DNA from: Actinomycetota bacterium | GTDB taxonomy: Bacteria; Actinomycetota; Thermoleophilia; UBA2241 | NCBI GenBank assembly: GCA_003164655.1 | Contig: PLTW01000046.1 | Coordinates: 2,259 to 9,132 of the forward strand | DNA: 6,874 nt | Reading direction: 5' to 3' | Shown here: positions 5,873 to 6,874 of the stretch, one piece after another | Numbering within the stretch: position 1 is the stretch's first letter | How the letters are laid out: every line of letters begins with the position of its first letter | The notes under the pieces: model-generated | Told to the model about the DNA's origin: nothing | The model's input: the letters and a program-made list of their open reading frames with translations, nothing else | The model's database searches: none | Position numbers and translations under genes: made by a program

Positions 5873-6874
5873 CTAGATGAGGTTCCCTGGGGGGCGCTCT
5901 TCGGGCCGGGTGTCGCGCAGCCACGCTTCGAAGGCGGCGCGCCGGCGCGCCGCCGTCGGGGTGGCGCAGGCGCCGCCCCGCGACGTGCACAGCAGGTCGG
6001 CCGGCAGGGCGCGACCGACCGCGTCGGCCACGTCGAGCGCCTCGTGCAGCGGCAGCACGGCGGCATGACCGGCGAGCGCCAGGTCGGCGAACACGTGAGC
6101 CGTGCAGGTGGCCGCCATGATACGGCTGCGGCAAGGCTGGCAGAGGCCGCCGGGCATGGGATCACACGGCATCCCGGTGAACGCCTGCAGGGCCAGCGAG
6201 GCGGCATCCTCGGCTTGCTGGGGCGTGCCGCCCACCATCTCGACGATGGCCGCGGCGGCCATGGCGCCGCACACGCCGGTCTCGCCGCTGCAGCCGATGC
6301 GCTCGCCGGTGGGCTCCGTGCGGCTGAAGGCGATCGCCCCGACCCCGCCGGCCACGAACAGACCGTGCAGCAGGTCGTCGTCGCTCAATCCACGAGCGTC
6401 GCGCACGGCGCTCAGGGCAGCGTAGATATACCCCCCTCCCCCGCCCATCGGCCCGGGCACGGTCTCGACGCCCGGAATGCCGGCGCCGGCGCCGTAGGCC
6501 AAGTTGATCGTCGCCGCCGTCACGCCATCGCTCACGGCCCGCCCCGAGGCGACGTGCCGCGTCCAGACGGCGCCGAAATCGGGCTTGAAGGGGCTCGCCG
6601 GCGCCGCCAGGCCCTCGTCGTAAGCGGCGTGGGTCTGGCGGTGCATGAGTCGCGCCAGCCCGGCCATCGTCGCGACGACCTGCTCGCGCGACCAGCCCGA
6701 AGCGTCGAGCTCGTACTGCAGCGCGATCTCCCATAACGGCGCGCCGCGGCGCGCCGCGATCTCGCGCCAGCGGGTCATGGTGTCGAAGAGTTGGGGGCCG
6801 CGGTCGGCCCGGGCCAGGACCGGCAGGACCGGCCGCAGCACGGCGAGGCGCGCGCCGGCGCCGGCCGCCGCCGC
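5873..6874 (-). CDS. L-serine dehydratase alpha-subunit-like Fe-S protein (SDH_alpha family), 5'-truncated
   Basis: At least 333 residues are encoded and the frame stays open to the window edge, so the true start is outside; the GTG at 6841 has no visible ribosome site. The fold is that of iron-sulfur serine dehydratase alpha chains, which deaminate L-serine to pyruvate. Conserved blocks are GAPLWEIALQYE, LLHGLFVAGGVGAIAFSR, GCSGETGVCGAMAAAAIVE, GTPQQAEDAASLAL, PCDPMPGGLCQPCRSR and LALAGHAAVLPLHEALD. The three cysteines at cluster positions are present (codons ending at 6290, 6164 and 6131). The usual A-P-T-A-G-S-x-G loop is replaced by VPGPMGGGGG, and extra cysteines occur in LCQPC and in CTSRGGAC, so substrate or chemistry may differ. 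No beta domain is visible; the Ala/Gly-rich residues at the edge could be a linker to one. It lies upstream of the ferredoxin-like gene on the same strand. Family is firm, activity uncertain. Confidence 0.82.
   Translation of the reverse strand, partial: AAAAGAGARLAVLRPVLPVLARADRGPQLFDTMTRWREIAARRGAPLWEIALQYELDASGWSREQVVATMAGLARLMHRQTHAAYDEGLAAPASPFKPDFGAVWTRHVASGRAVSDGVTAATINLAYGAGAGIPGVETVPGPMGGGGGYIYAALSAVRDARGLSDDDLLHGLFVAGGVGAIAFSRTEPTGERIGCSGETGVCGAMAAAAIVEMVGGTPQQAEDAASLALQAFTGMPCDPMPGGLCQPCRSRIMAATCTAHVFADLALAGHAAVLPLHEALDVADAVGRALPADLLCTSRGGACATPTAARRRAAFEAWLRDTRPEERPPGNLI

Overview
The window is about 70% GC with strong G/C preference at third codon positions, and every gene in it is typical of a GC-rich bacterium. 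The best guess is Actinomycetota, perhaps a Thermoleophilia-like lineage. That rests on the style of the membrane-anchored, Gly/Ser-linked HtrA protease and of the L,D-transpeptidase with a split peptidoglycan-binding region. It is an inference from protein style; no rRNA or other marker gene is present.

Layout, left to right. (1) Positions 2-772 (+) hold the 3' two thirds of a class V aminotransferase of the cysteine desulfurase type, cut by the window edge. (2) Positions 893-1330 (-) encode a small DUF1003 membrane protein, convergent with (1). (3) A 353-base divergent intergenic region (1331-1683) carries a CTCAG direct repeat phased every 11 bases just upstream of a candidate -10 box. (4) Positions 1684-3312 (+) encode an HtrA-like S1C serine protease with a Pro-rich cytoplasmic head, one membrane segment and a PDZ domain. 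(5) Positions 3332-4624 (-) encode a secreted L,D-transpeptidase, convergent with the protease at only 19 bases. (6) Positions 4759-5796 (-) encode an unusual multi-cluster 4Fe-4S protein. (7) Positions 5873-6874 (-) hold a divergent L,2-serine-dehydratase-alpha-like iron-sulfur protein that runs off the right edge.

There are two themes. The middle (DUF1003, HtrA, L,D-transpeptidase) concerns the cell envelope: quality control outside the membrane and peptidoglycan cross-linking. The 11-base repeat suggests that the protease is switched on by an OmpR/PhoB-type response regulator. The right end is an apparent two-gene unit, an Fe-S lyase-like protein followed by a Cys-rich ferredoxin-like protein. 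It looks anaerobe-like, and its substrate is unknown. The left-edge desulfurase-like enzyme is also linked to sulfur chemistry, but nothing seen here ties it to the right-hand pair.

The most interesting points are the phased repeat upstream of htrA and the Fe-S pair, whose lyase keeps the cluster cysteines but has lost the usual Pro-Thr-Ala-Gly-Ser loop. No RNA genes, CRISPR arrays, insertion sequences or phage genes were recognised.
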